Shown in pieces: positions 15,719 through 24,583 of a stretch of DNA of 64,000 nucleotides; position 1 is the stretch's first letter, and each line of letters begins with the position of its first letter. The DNA comes from Ruminococcus sp. (GTDB lineage: Bacteria > Bacillota > Clostridia > Lachnospirales > Lachnospiraceae). The notes under the pieces are model-generated. The model was not told where the DNA came from. It worked only from the letters and a program-made list of their open reading frames with translations, and ran no database searches. The stretch is taken from NCBI GenBank assembly GCA_020024635.1, contig JAHHTL010000001.1:1-64000 (forward strand), written 5' to 3'. The position numbers and the translations under genes are program-made.

Positions 15719-15747
15719 AACAGTCGATATTCTATCGGCTGTTTTTT
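15719..15747 (+). terminator. Terminator of tRNA-Gly
   Basis: AACAGTCGAT (15719-15728) pairs with ATCGGCTGTT (15734-15743), with one G-T pair, and runs into TTTT. Confidence 0.8.
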
Positions 15748-15850
15748 CGTTATAAAGAAAGAATTTCTAGAAAGAATTCATAGCGGCTTTGTAACGGATA
15801 TGTTATACTTTTTACAGAATAGACAGTACGCATATAGGAGGAAGTCATTG

Positions 15851-16450
15851 ATGAACGTTTTGGAAGAGAGAATTTTGAAAGATGGTATGGTAAAAGAAGG
15901 GAATGTACTGAAAGTTGACAGTTTTTTGAATCACCAAATGGATATTAAATTGTTCGAGGAAATGGGAAAAGAATTTAAAAAACGCTTTGCAGATAAGAAT
16001 ATTAATAAGATTCTTACCATTGAATCCTCAGGAATTGGAATTGCGTGTGTTGTAGCACAACAGTTTGATGTTCCGGTTGTTTTTGCGAAAAAATCAAGAA
16101 GTATTAATCTTGAAGGTGAGATGTATGTAGCGGAAGTGGAATCATTTACCCATAAGTGCAAGAATAATGTGATTGTTTCAAAAAAATTCCTTACTCCAGA
16201 AGATCGAGTGCTTATTATTGATGATTTTCTTGCAAATGGGTGTGCGCTTCAAGGACTGATCCAGATTGTACAGTCAGCTGGTGCTACAGTAGAAGGAATT
16301 GGTATTGCAATAGAAAAAGGATTCCAGACTGGTGGACGGATGATTCGTAATCTTGGTTATCCGTTAGAATCACTTGCAATTGTAGATAGTATGGATGCTA
16401 CTACAGGAGAGATTGTTTTCCGCCAACAGGAATCTTCTACTTCATGTTAG
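15851..16450 (+). CDS. xpt: Xanthine phosphoribosyltransferase
   Basis: The 199-residue enzyme transfers phosphoribose from PRPP to xanthine (purine salvage). It matches Bacillus Xpt throughout: VLKVDSFLNHQMD near the N-terminus, TIESSGI, PVVFAKK, and the PRPP-binding loop LIIDDFLANG. The ATG at 15851 with RBS AGGAGG (15837-15842) gives the normal family length, and the open frame extending further upstream into the tRNA is not coding. The usual purine riboswitch of xpt genes is not visible in the short leader between the tRNA terminator and the RBS. The following exonuclease gene starts 9 nt downstream. Confidence 0.93.
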   Translation: MNVLEERILKDGMVKEGNVLKVDSFLNHQMDIKLFEEMGKEFKKRFADKNINKILTIESSGIGIACVVAQQFDVPVVFAKKSRSINLEGEMYVAEVESFTHKCKNNVIVSKKFLTPEDRVLIIDDFLANGCALQGLIQIVQSAGATVEGIGIAIEKGFQTGGRMIRNLGYPLESLAIVDSMDATTGEIVFRQQESSTSC

Positions 16451-16459
16451 GGAAAATGA

Positions 16460-17164
16460 ATGATGTTAAGATCCTATGTTGCATTTGATTTAGAGACAAC
16501 CGGATTAGATCCCGCAAAAAATGATATCATCGAAATTGGGGCATTAAAGGTTCGTGATGGAAAAGTGGAAGAGCGTTTTATGGAGTTTGCATGCCCAAAG
16601 GAAAGAATCTCTCCGAAAATTGAGGAACTTACAGGGATTACCAATGAAATGGTGGCTCACTCTTGTTGCAGTCAGGAAGTTGTAAAAAAATTTCTTGCCT
16701 TTTGCGGAGAGGATGTTCTTATTGGACATAATGTGATTTTTGATTATAGTTTCGTGAAAATGAGTGCACTATCCCAAGGGCTTCCTTTTGAGAGATTTGG
16801 AATTGATACGCTTAAAATCGCAAGAAAGATGCATAAAGATCTTCCTTCCAAAAGTCTAGAAAGCTTGTGCCAATACTATCACATAGAAAACAAAGCTGCA
16901 CATAGAGCATATTGTGATGCTTTGGCAACTGCGAAATTGTATCAAACACTTTCTCATTACTTTGAGGAAGAGGATCCAAAGATTTTTAAACCACAGATGC
17001 TGATGTATCGTCCCAAAAAGATTCTTCCAGCTACCCATAAGCAGATAGAATTGCTTTCACGACTTAGTGAGGAAAATCAAGGAATCATAAACTGGGATAA
17101 AGATACCATTACAAGAAATGAGGCTTCTAGGCTAATTGATCAAATTTTAAAAGGAAAACTATAA
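16460..17164 (+). CDS. DnaQ-like 3'-5' exonuclease
   Basis: The 234-residue protein has the DEDDh exonuclease motifs: FDLETTGLD (residues ~9-17), GHNVIFDYSF (~87-96) and HRAYCDALAT (~150-159). This is the fold of the DNA polymerase III epsilon proofreading subunit. Because clostridial PolC carries its own exonuclease, stand-alone copies like this usually act in repair or nucleotide clearance. The C-terminal ~45 residues (THKQIELLSRL ... EASRLIDQIL) form a small extra helical module found in several clostridial proteins. The gene follows xpt closely and is probably co-transcribed with it. Confidence 0.88.
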   Translation: MMLRSYVAFDLETTGLDPAKNDIIEIGALKVRDGKVEERFMEFACPKERISPKIEELTGITNEMVAHSCCSQEVVKKFLAFCGEDVLIGHNVIFDYSFVKMSALSQGLPFERFGIDTLKIARKMHKDLPSKSLESLCQYYHIENKAAHRAYCDALATAKLYQTLSHYFEEEDPKIFKPQMLMYRPKKILPATHKQIELLSRLSEENQGIINWDKDTITRNEASRLIDQILKGKL

Positions 17165-17232
17165 AAAGCCTATGCCTATTCAAAACGAATATTATATTGA
17201 TAAAGTACCGCCAGTGCTTATCCATAAGAATG

Positions 17233-17276
17233 AAAACTGCCTAAAGAGTATTTGTTACCTTATAGGCAGTTTTACT
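17233..17276 (+). terminator. Terminator after the xpt-exonuclease pair
   Basis: AAAACTGCCTA (17233-17243) pairs with TAGGCAGTTTT (17263-17273). Confidence 0.75.
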
Positions 17277-17380
17277 TTGTAGAAGAATTGTAAGAAACGT
17301 GATTTTATGATAAAATATTTCCAAAATCGACAGAAATGTAGTGGTTAAAGGAAGATACATTTCGGATAAGGAGAAGTTCT

Positions 17381-17992
17381 ATGAAAGACCAAATGAGTAG
17401 TTGGATTCGTCAGATTAGAAAGTTTCGCTTTGCGAAACGAATCGTGTTTTTGATCATTCTTTTAGTAGTCGTTGTTGTGGGAGTGATTTTCTATACTCGT
17501 TCTTGCAACAAAAGTGAATCAGAAGTGATTACAAAGTCTACGTTGGAGCGGATCATAAACGTGAGCGAGTTGTCTACATTTGAAGCTGTTTACAATGGAA
17601 TTACGCAGGTTATGAATAAGACAGACGAGCAGAAAGTGGATTATCACGTATATTATGAGGCGAAAGTCAAGGCGGGATTTGATTTTGAAGCAGTAAAAAT
17701 TAAGTTGGATGGTAAAGACAAAAAGATTGTGATTACCCTACCACCGATCAAAATAAATGATATTAATGTAGATATTGCGTCTTTGGATTATATGTTTGAG
17801 AATAAAAAAGCAGATACGCAGACGGTTTCTCAAGAGGCTTACAAAGCGGCAATTGAAGATGTGACGAAAGAAAGCGAAAAAGAAACAGCAATTTATGATT
17901 TAGCCAAGCAAAATGCAGTGAATATCGTGGAAGCACTTGTAAAGCCATTTGTGCAACAAGTAGATCCAGAGTATCAGATTGAGATTCATTAA
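17381..17992 (+). CDS. DUF4230 membrane-anchored protein
   Basis: The 203-residue product has a basic N-terminus, one membrane helix (residues ~20-42) and an external domain that matches DUF4230 in layout: LERIINVSELSTFEAVYNG, then the beta-rich segment KVKAGFDFEAVKIKLDGKDKKIVITLPP. A paralogue, a lipoprotein of the same type, starts 14 nt after its stop, so the two probably form an operon. Function is unknown. The pairing suggests they act together at the cell surface. Confidence 0.78.
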   Translation: MKDQMSSWIRQIRKFRFAKRIVFLIILLVVVVVGVIFYTRSCNKSESEVITKSTLERIINVSELSTFEAVYNGITQVMNKTDEQKVDYHVYYEAKVKAGFDFEAVKIKLDGKDKKIVITLPPIKINDINVDIASLDYMFENKKADTQTVSQEAYKAAIEDVTKESEKETAIYDLAKQNAVNIVEALVKPFVQQVDPEYQIEIH

Positions 17993-18006
17993 GAAAGGGG
18001 AATAAT

Positions 18007-18582
18007 ATGAAAAAAATAGGAATCGTTTCTCTTATAATCGTGATGCTTTTTTGTTCCGCTTGCGGGAAAAAGGAAGAGCCAATAGAACCAGAGTTATCAC
18101 AAATGAAGTCAATCTGTGAATTGGCCACAATGGATTGCTATTATCACAATGTGGCAAAATATTCTGAAAAAGATGCACAAGGAATTTTGTGGTGGAAAAA
18201 AGATAAAAAATTTTGGATTGAATATGACGGCATTGTAACGATCGGGGTTGATGCATCTTTGGTGGATATCCAAGTAAAAGGAGATCAAGTCACCATTACA
18301 ATGCCACAGGCAGAAGTGCTAGGATGTAAGGTTGATGAAAAGACCTTGACGGAAAAGTCTTTTGTAGTAGAAAAAGGATCCGCAGATGTCAGTGCAGTGG
18401 ATCAGACGGAAGCGTTTAAGCTGGCACAGAAAAATATCAAAGAAAGCGCGTTAAATGATACGGTTCTATTAAAAAATGCACAGCAAAGAGCACAGAAATT
18501 ACTGGAGGATTATGTACATAATATTGGTGCGGCCATTGAAAAAGAGTATCAGATTCAGTGGAAATACGTGGATGCCAAGTAA
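18007..18582 (+). CDS. DUF4230 lipoprotein
   Basis: The 191-residue product has a classic lipoprotein signal (basic start, hydrophobic stretch, lipobox CSAC with the modified cysteine at about residue 20). A domain resembling that of its upstream neighbour follows: a central VDIQVKGDQVTITMPQAEVLG and a C-terminal helical region ending IQWKYVD. RBS AAAGGGG precedes the ATG. The conserved pair of one transmembrane and one lipid-anchored DUF4230 protein points to a shared extracytoplasmic role, not yet known. No terminator is clear between it and the convergent phosphodiesterase gene. Confidence 0.78.
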   Translation: MKKIGIVSLIIVMLFCSACGKKEEPIEPELSQMKSICELATMDCYYHNVAKYSEKDAQGILWWKKDKKFWIEYDGIVTIGVDASLVDIQVKGDQVTITMPQAEVLGCKVDEKTLTEKSFVVEKGSADVSAVDQTEAFKLAQKNIKESALNDTVLLKNAQQRAQKLLEDYVHNIGAAIEKEYQIQWKYVDAK

Positions 18583-18624
18583 TTCTGCTGTTTTTCAGTT
18601 TTAAAGAAGAAGATGGGATTCTAC

Positions 18625-19362
18625 TTATCTAAGATTTGTCTGCTTTAGTAAAGAAGCGACGCGGTCTGGATAATTGGATATAATCCCATCGACTTCTTTA
18701 TGAATCATATCCAAAATGTCTGCTTCCTCATTTACTGTCCACGTATTAATCTTTATGTGATGATTCTTTAAATCTGTTGTTTCTTTCTTGGTCAGCATGT
18801 GGAAATCAGGATGATAAGCTTCAATACCATGAGAGCATACATAAGCTCCCGCGTCTAGAATCCAGGTTTCTGTAAGGAAACCACATTCAATTTTGCTATC
18901 GATGTTCTTCATTCTCATAACGGAATGATGATTGAAGGATGAAATTATCACTTTTTTTTGTAATTGGTACTCACAAATCATGTCATAAACAGCTTTTTCA
19001 ATTCCGGGATATTCATACACACCAGTCTTTAATTCAATGTTAGTTATAATATTTTTCTCCTTTACAAGTTCAAAATATTCACGAAGAGTAGGAATTTTTT
19101 GAAACCCAAACTGACCTGCATATTTGTAGGAAAAATCCACATTACAAAGTTCTTTATAGGTCATATCTTTAACAAGGCCTTTCTGATTGGATGTGCGGTC
19201 AATGTTTTCATCGTGGATGATAACAAGATGATGATCTTTTGTTAAATGTACATCGAATTCGATTCCTTCACAGCCTGCATCTAAGGCTTTTTCAAAGGCA
19301 AGCATAGTGTTCTCGGGATAATGCCCGCTAAATCCCCTGTGTGCGTAATTTCTACATTTCAT
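18625..19362 (-). CDS. Glycerophosphodiester phosphodiesterase
   Basis: The 245-residue enzyme hydrolyses glycerophosphodiesters to glycerol 3-phosphate and an alcohol. GDPD motifs are present: AHRGFSGHYPENT near the N-terminus (catalytic HR and the E of PENT), EFDVHLTKD (metal-binding E and D) and HDENIDRT (catalytic H). A typical C-terminal NTWTVNEEADI segment follows. The ATG at 19362, with GGAGGAA seven bases before it, is preferred over the longer open frame. No signal peptide is visible, so it is probably cytoplasmic. It stands alone, and the next gene is divergent. Confidence 0.92.
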   Translation of the reverse strand: MKCRNYAHRGFSGHYPENTMLAFEKALDAGCEGIEFDVHLTKDHHLVIIHDENIDRTSNQKGLVKDMTYKELCNVDFSYKYAGQFGFQKIPTLREYFELVKEKNIITNIELKTGVYEYPGIEKAVYDMICEYQLQKKVIISSFNHHSVMRMKNIDSKIECGFLTETWILDAGAYVCSHGIEAYHPDFHMLTKKETTDLKNHHIKINTWTVNEEADILDMIHKEVDGIISNYPDRVASLLKQTNLR

Positions 19363-19456
19363 GAAAGTTCCTCCGAAACAATAATTCTTATTTAAAATGA
19401 ATACCTTGATTATAGTACTATTTGCGTAGAAAAACAACTTGCGAAAGGCGAGTTTC

Positions 19457-19486
19457 TTGACACTTGAAAGAGGAGTCTATTATAAT
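19457..19486 (+). promoter_or_regulatory. Sigma-A type promoter of the permease gene
   Basis: A consensus TTGACA (19457-19462) and TATAAT (19481-19486) are separated by 18 nt, 35 nt before the permease start. Confidence 0.85.
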
Positions 19487-19520
19487 ATTAAGTATAGTTT
19501 TTAATCGAATGGAGGAAAGA

Positions 19521-20678
19521 ATGAAAGTGATACAAGGAGAATCCAAACTTACAGTTTTCGAAGCTACAAGTATTATTGTAGGACATGGGGTGGGATCTGG
19601 AATTTTGTCGGTTCCATTTTTAGCTGCACACAACAGCATACGGGAAATCTTACTGATTGTTATATTTTGTTATCTGTTTAATGTAATTTTACATCTTATT
19701 ATTGCAGAACTTTCTTATAATAATCAAGGAGCGCAGTTTATCGGTTGTCTGAACGAGGAACTTTTTTCGGGGAAAATAAAAAATATTCTTACGTGGACCG
19801 CATTTATAACATTGGGGATTTCCGTGATTGTAAATGTTAGTGCATTTCTGACAGGCGCAGCAGCAGTGTTTCGATCTTGGTTTCATTTGCCGGATACGGT
19901 TGGAATCCTTCTTTTCTATTGCATTGGTGCAGGGGTGGTATTTATTGGAATGAAACTGGTGGGCATCTGTGAAAAATTGGCTGTTAGTTCAATGATTGGT
20001 GTGATTGGGATTCTCCTAATTGCTACACTGTTGTCCGAAATGAGTGCGCTTCCTACAGGATGGCATGGAATTAGAAATGTGCTTGCGTTATATAGCATGG
20101 TTTCCTTTTCCCTTTCGGCAGTTATGTCTACCCCACAGGTTGTAAAAGGTCTAGAAGGTGATGTTAAGAAGATTCGCATCTCCATTGCATCAGGACTTGC
20201 CATTAACGTTGGACTGATACTGATGATTACAATTATGACGCTACTAGGAGCTGGAAAAAATATTTCAGAGGATGGAGCATTGGTAGATCTTGCAGCTCAT
20301 CTTGGGGGTTGGGTCAGTGTGATTGGATATGTATTTACATTGATGGCACTTGCCACTTCTTTTTGGGCAAATACACTAAATCTTCGTGATATTGTGCAGG
20401 AACAGACACACTGGAATATGCGTTTAAGTTGGTTTGTAGCATCCTTTCCATGTCTTGCGATTGCATTTTTCGGTGCTTCTACATTTGTAGGATTCACACG
20501 GTTTGCAAGCATTATTCAGGTTGTTACAGGAGTGGGGATTATTGTAGCATATCATTTGTCGAGAAAACGTCATCCATCATCAGAACTTGTAGGGAGATTT
20601 GGAACGCTTCCTTTTCAAATTTTTGTTGTTATTTGTACACTACTGGCAAGTGTGGGAGCAATGCTTCCAGTTCAATAA
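19521..20678 (+). CDS. Amino acid permease (APC/AAAP-like)
   Basis: The 385-residue membrane protein has ten to eleven helices. Its first helix region, FEATSIIVGHGVGSGILSVPF, carries the glycine-rich substrate-binding bend typical of aromatic and neutral amino acid permeases. The ATG at 19521 lies 5 nt after GGAGGAA, downstream of a strong promoter. The longer frame starting at 19464 would begin between the -35 and -10 and is rejected. The substrate is uncertain; tryptophan/tyrosine-type transport is one possibility. The hydrolase gene follows 15 nt later and is probably co-transcribed. Confidence 0.82.
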   Translation: MKVIQGESKLTVFEATSIIVGHGVGSGILSVPFLAAHNSIREILLIVIFCYLFNVILHLIIAELSYNNQGAQFIGCLNEELFSGKIKNILTWTAFITLGISVIVNVSAFLTGAAAVFRSWFHLPDTVGILLFYCIGAGVVFIGMKLVGICEKLAVSSMIGVIGILLIATLLSEMSALPTGWHGIRNVLALYSMVSFSLSAVMSTPQVVKGLEGDVKKIRISIASGLAINVGLILMITIMTLLGAGKNISEDGALVDLAAHLGGWVSVIGYVFTLMALATSFWANTLNLRDIVQEQTHWNMRLSWFVASFPCLAIAFFGASTFVGFTRFASIIQVVTGVGIIVAYHLSRKRHPSSELVGRFGTLPFQIFVVICTLLASVGAMLPVQ

Positions 20679-20693
20679 GAAGGGGGTTAAGAG

Positions 20694-21617
20694 ATGAAAA
20701 AACGTACAAAGAGACTGTTAGCAGTTCCGGCAATTGGAATTGCGTTTATGGCAGAGGAACTTTATCGATATGTATTTTGTAGAAAAAGCTCTGCACTGTT
20801 TTCGCTTTTGTTTGATACCAAAGGACATGAAGAAAATTATTATCGTGTGAGAGATGCGGCAGCAGATAGGTTTCGAAAACGATACCATGAAGAATACACG
20901 ATGAAATCAGCACGAGGAGAAGAACTCAAAGGGTTTTATTATCCATTTGGAGCCAAAGGGAAAAAAATTGCTTTTATCATTCATGGATATCGTTCGGAAC
21001 ATGCAGATACAGCAGGGTTATATTATGAATATTATAAAAAACATGGGATTGATGTGTTCTGCTGCGATCATACTGCTTCTGGAGAAAGTAAAGGAAAGTA
21101 TATAGGGTTTGACATATTAGAAACAAAAGATTGCCTAAAATGGATTGATTTTTTAAAAGAAAAGTTTGGAGATGATATTCAGATTATTTTGCATGGCTTT
21201 TCAATGGGGGGAGCAACCGTTATGCAGATGAGTAGCGCTTGTCCTTCGAATGTTAAATTTATTATAGAAGACAGCGGATATAAAAATGCAAAAGCTTCCT
21301 TGGAACATCAGGTTGGTATTTTGTATCAACCACTTCGTTGGATGAATAAGATTTTTGCAGGATACGATCTGGATGATTCGGATGTTGTAAAGAGCCTTGA
21401 AAAATCAAAAATACCGATGCTATTTGTACACGGAAGAGACGATAAACTTGTTCCATTCGAAAACGGACCGGAACTGTATGAGATGTATCAAGGGGAAAAA
21501 GATTGTTTCTTCCCATCCGATACAAGGCATATTGAAAGTATGTACACGTCACCGGAATTGTATGCAGAAAAAATAGATTGTTTTATTGAAAAATATTTTG
21601 AGCATAAGGAAAAATAG
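20694..21617 (+). CDS. Alpha/beta hydrolase
   Basis: The 307-residue protein has a hydrophobic N-terminal segment (residues ~8-24), then an alpha/beta hydrolase fold: IIHGYRSEHAD (oxyanion loop), nucleophile motif GFSMGG (serine near residue 164), acid in FVHGRDDKLVP and a final histidine in DTRHIES. It resembles the prolyl-oligopeptidase-like BAAT/FrsA-type hydrolases of Firmicutes, often membrane-tethered esterases of unknown substrate. RBS AAGGGGG precedes the start, and a strong terminator follows the stop. Confidence 0.85.
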   Translation: MKKRTKRLLAVPAIGIAFMAEELYRYVFCRKSSALFSLLFDTKGHEENYYRVRDAAADRFRKRYHEEYTMKSARGEELKGFYYPFGAKGKKIAFIIHGYRSEHADTAGLYYEYYKKHGIDVFCCDHTASGESKGKYIGFDILETKDCLKWIDFLKEKFGDDIQIILHGFSMGGATVMQMSSACPSNVKFIIEDSGYKNAKASLEHQVGILYQPLRWMNKIFAGYDLDDSDVVKSLEKSKIPMLFVHGRDDKLVPFENGPELYEMYQGEKDCFFPSDTRHIESMYTSPELYAEKIDCFIEKYFEHKEK

Positions 21618-21622
21618 AAAAG

Positions 21623-21654
21623 ATGCGTATCGCTTTTTCGCGGTACGCATTTTT
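21623..21654 (+). terminator. Terminator after the hydrolase gene
   Basis: ATGCGTATCGC (21623-21633) pairs with GCGGTACGCAT (21640-21650), followed by TTTT. Confidence 0.85.
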
Positions 21655-21657
21655 GGG

Positions 21658-21954
21658 TTATATTTGAGAAAAAGAGTTACAATAATATTCAAAGCGATAG
21701 GTTTGTTTTGCGTCTGGATATTTCTCTTGATCCACAAGACTTAAAAACATATCTTTGGGACGACAATATAATTTTTTTGTGCCATAAAGCGCTTTGTATA
21801 CGACAAGTTCCTCCATCGTTTCGCTGTGCAGGCACACACCGATTATTTCATAAAGGTATTCAAAAGGGTCTGTGCCCGAAGTGAAATTTCTTTTAAAGTG
21901 AACGACAATGGTACCTGGCTTTAATAATTGCTTTTCTCGGTTTGTTTCTGACAT
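21658..21954 (-). CDS. DUF1653 protein
   Basis: The 98-residue protein matches the DUF1653 pattern: KPGTIVVHFK, then YEIIGVCLHSETMEELVVYKALYG (residues ~35-60), then LYCRPKDMFL. The ATG at 21954 with AGGAGGA upstream gives a compact family-length protein, and the longer open frame adds a non-family N-terminus. DUF1653 proteins are small beta-barrel-like proteins of unknown function, common in bacteria. No partner is evident. Confidence 0.88.
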   Translation of the reverse strand: MSETNREKQLLKPGTIVVHFKRNFTSGTDPFEYLYEIIGVCLHSETMEELVVYKALYGTKKLYCRPKDMFLSLVDQEKYPDAKQTYRFEYYCNSFSQI

Positions 21955-22127
21955 AGTGAATCCTCCTTGAAAAAATAGATTATAGCAAGGATTGATTTTA
22001 AAATCAATATGTAAAAAAATTGAGACTACAGTAGAAAAATGAATTCGATTTGAAGATGAATAAAGTACGAAAGATACTGACATACTATCTTTGTGATTGA
22101 TAAATAAATATAAAGGAGGTATCCAGT

Positions 22128-22592
22128 ATGATTGTGAATCTTACTGAAAAACAACGCTTTGTGATTACAGATTTAAAGGATCAAGAGCAACTGTGTATGG
22201 ATAAATATGAAAAAGGAGCCCAAATGGCAAAAGATCCGGTATTGAAAGATCTATTTTCATCGATCAGAGAAGAAGAGCAAAAACATTATGATTCTCTAGA
22301 TAAACTTTTACATGGAGAATGTGTTGCAGTAGATACGAAAGACAAAGCTGGAGAAAATTACGAGCCAAAGGCAACGTATACTGGAAGTTTTATGCAGGCA
22401 GACAAAGAAAATGATAAATATCTTTGTACGGATGCGATTACAACCGAAAAATATGTATCCTCTGCATATGATTTTAATTTATTTCAGTTTGCCGATCCAA
22501 ACATCAGAAGACTGTTAAATGATATGGAGACAGAAGAGCAAACTCACGCAGAAATGATTTACAAATATAAAACTGTAAATCAAATGATCTAG
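22128..22592 (+). CDS. CotF-like spore coat / ferritin-like protein
   Basis: The 154-residue all-helical protein begins with LTEKQRFVITDLKDQEQLCMDKY and repeats E-x2-H type pairs (EEEQKHYDSL near residue 50, ETEEQTHAEMIY near residue 140). This is the four-helix layout of Coat F and rubrerythrin-related proteins. It probably associates with the spore coat. A metal-binding function is possible but unproven, as not all ligands of a di-iron site are obvious. It is a single gene with strong RBS AAAGGAGG and its own terminator. Confidence 0.78.
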   Translation: MIVNLTEKQRFVITDLKDQEQLCMDKYEKGAQMAKDPVLKDLFSSIREEEQKHYDSLDKLLHGECVAVDTKDKAGENYEPKATYTGSFMQADKENDKYLCTDAITTEKYVSSAYDFNLFQFADPNIRRLLNDMETEEQTHAEMIYKYKTVNQMI

Positions 22593-22601
22593 AAGAGGAA
22601 A

Positions 22602-22641
22602 AGGTGAAACAATTTCTAAAAGGTGTTGTTTCATCTTTTTT
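22602..22641 (+). terminator. Terminator after the coat protein gene
   Basis: AGGTGAAACAA (22602-22612) pairs with TTGTTTCATCT (22626-22636), followed by T5. Confidence 0.85.
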
Positions 22642-22725
22642 ATTTGTTTTAAGCTATGTTATAATACGGTTACATAAAAAGACAGAGATGTAATAATAAA
22701 GTTTATAGTAAAAGAGGACGATGGT

Positions 22726-23472
22726 ATGATTTTATATTTTAGTGGAACAGGGAATAGTGAGTATGTTGCAAGAAGAATTTCGGAAGAGACCAATGATAGT
22801 CTTTTATCAATTACAGTTAGTTTAATGTCAGAGAATGTGCTTCGGATACCAAAGAGTCAAGTGATTACATTTGTTACACCAACGTATGCATGGAGAATTC
22901 CGAAAGTTGTAGAAGCGTGGATCAAGAAAAATACTTATCTAAAAGGACAAAAAGTCTATTTTATTCTAACGTGTGGATCGGATACGGGGGATGCTGGCAA
23001 ATACCTGAAAAAGCTGTGCGAGGAAAAAGAATTGGATTATATGGGCTATGAATCGATTGTTATGCCAGAAAATTATCTTGCAATGTTTCAGGTGCCAGAA
23101 GAAGAGGTGGCAAAAGAAATCATAGAACAAGCAGATCCAGTCATTCAAAAAGTAGCAGAATTGATTCGTGAGGGAGAAAAGATACCGGAGAAGGAAGTTC
23201 GTGTTCTTGACAAAGTAAAAAGTGGGATGGTGAATGACTTATTTTATCCATTGTTCGTGAAAACAAAAAAATTTTCTTCCAACCAAACGTGTATTGGATG
23301 CGGAAAATGTGAAAAAGTCTGTCCATTGCAAAATATTGTGTTGAAAAGTGGCCGACCTGTTTGGAAGAACAATTGCACCCATTGTATGGCATGTATTACA
23401 AGTTGTCCGGTAGAGGCGATTGAATATGGCAAAAAAAGTAAAGGGCAACCAAGGTATCGATGTCCACTGTAA
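22726..23472 (+). CDS. EFR1-family flavodoxin/ferredoxin protein
   Basis: The 248-residue protein has an N-terminal flavodoxin-like domain with the FMN-phosphate loop FSGTGNSEYVA, and a C-terminal pair of 4Fe-4S motifs (CIGCGKCEKVCP and CTHCMACITSCP, residues ~188-230). This domain order defines the EFR1 group, common in gut Clostridia and presumed to carry electrons between reductases. The partner is not indicated by neighbours, since the gene is monocistronic between two terminators. Confidence 0.9.
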   Translation: MILYFSGTGNSEYVARRISEETNDSLLSITVSLMSENVLRIPKSQVITFVTPTYAWRIPKVVEAWIKKNTYLKGQKVYFILTCGSDTGDAGKYLKKLCEEKELDYMGYESIVMPENYLAMFQVPEEEVAKEIIEQADPVIQKVAELIREGEKIPEKEVRVLDKVKSGMVNDLFYPLFVKTKKFSSNQTCIGCGKCEKVCPLQNIVLKSGRPVWKNNCTHCMACITSCPVEAIEYGKKSKGQPRYRCPL

Positions 23473-23474
23473 AA

Positions 23475-23515
23475 AAAGGATTTTCAGTCGTTTTTGGCTG
23501 AAAATCCTTTTTCTT
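23475..23515. terminator. Bidirectional terminator between EFR1 and bsh
   Basis: AAAGGATTTTCAG (23475-23487) pairs with CTGAAAATCCTTT (23498-23510), with T runs on both strands. It overlaps the end of the minus-strand gene. Confidence 0.85.
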
Positions 23516-24488
23516 AGTTTTGGTAGTGAATCCTTTGCTCTTTTTTTAGATCATAACAAGAAAGACCATCACTGTTAAGATCAACATGATCGAGGTAAAC
23601 CGCATGAATCTGGCTGTTATCATAAGTCTTGTAATAAAAAATCCCTTTGCTTGCGTTGATGCAACAGCTATACAAGGTCATATCATTTTTCTTTTCCTGA
23701 GTCAGTGTGGAGCCTTTTAGCATAGAGACAGAATCTAGTATATGAAAGACTTGTGTTACATTCGCATCTTCGGTATCTTCTTTTGGTGCGTTTGTAAGAT
23801 GAAATGCTGCACGAACAAAACGAGAGGCGCTCGAAGCATCTCCGGGAAGTCCGATTGCTCCCATCCCCACACAGTAGGTTTGCAATTCATAGTTGGAACT
23901 AAAATTGTTGGTTCCCACATGGGGAGTAAGATTTCTATAATTGTTTATATTCCACAAATGATACTCAAAGGGTGGGTTGTTTGTCATTACATCATAAGGA
24001 TTATCATAAATGTGCAGACCATCTTCCATCGGTTCGATTACAATGGAAGAAGTTTGATCGCTGATCATAAAATGCAAAGGAGACAGTGGCAATTCTTTTG
24101 CAAAAGAAATGTTTGTCAGGTTTAAATTCTGTAATAACTCCTTAATTTCCATGATGGTTTCGGCTTGTCCTAATAACCATGGAATGAATTCAAAAGGTGT
24201 CACGTTAACAGCTCCTTCTTTCGGGGATAAATAACATGCATTACCAGGAAAATTCAAACCAGCCATAACAAGCCCTTTTTCATTCGATGCCTCGTAGTAA
24301 AGTGGATAATCTCCGATAACAGTGGCGATTCCAATTAGAGCATATTTGTTATAGAAGTCTTCTCCGTTTCTTAAGTGAAAAAGATGATTTCTGGGAGTAA
24401 TGACTACTTGCTCATGATAGGAAAACTCAAGGTCCAGATTGCGACCAAAATAAAGATCTTTTTTTCTGTAACTGATGGATGTACACAT
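23514..24488 (-). CDS. bsh: Bile salt hydrolase (choloylglycine hydrolase)
   Basis: The 324-residue N-terminal-nucleophile enzyme removes glycine or taurine from conjugated bile acids. Catalytic C2 directly follows the initiator methionine (MCTS), as needed after methionine removal. R16 and D19 are in FGRNLD, the asparagines are in AGLNFPGN and TNNPPFEYH, and the final arginine is in SASRFVR. Alignment by eye with Clostridium perfringens BSH is good over the full length, including MISD and KGSTLT. Penicillin V acylases share this fold, but the AGLNFPG loop and overall likeness favour bile salts. It is monocistronic, with a GGAGG RBS. Confidence 0.92.
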   Translation of the reverse strand: MCTSISYRKKDLYFGRNLDLEFSYHEQVVITPRNHLFHLRNGEDFYNKYALIGIATVIGDYPLYYEASNEKGLVMAGLNFPGNACYLSPKEGAVNVTPFEFIPWLLGQAETIMEIKELLQNLNLTNISFAKELPLSPLHFMISDQTSSIVIEPMEDGLHIYDNPYDVMTNNPPFEYHLWNINNYRNLTPHVGTNNFSSNYELQTYCVGMGAIGLPGDASSASRFVRAAFHLTNAPKEDTEDANVTQVFHILDSVSMLKGSTLTQEKKNDMTLYSCCINASKGIFYYKTYDNSQIHAVYLDHVDLNSDGLSCYDLKKEQRIHYQN

Positions 24489-24583
24489 ATATAAACCTCC
24501 TATAATATTGTGGTACCTATATTATATAACAAAAATATGTGTTCAATTATTGAAAAAATTTACAAAATAACTGATTTTTGAAG

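Noticed and set aside
15714..15850. Purine riboswitch expected before xpt
   Set aside because: The leader is short, is partly occupied by the tRNA terminator, and shows none of the conserved purine aptamer sequence.
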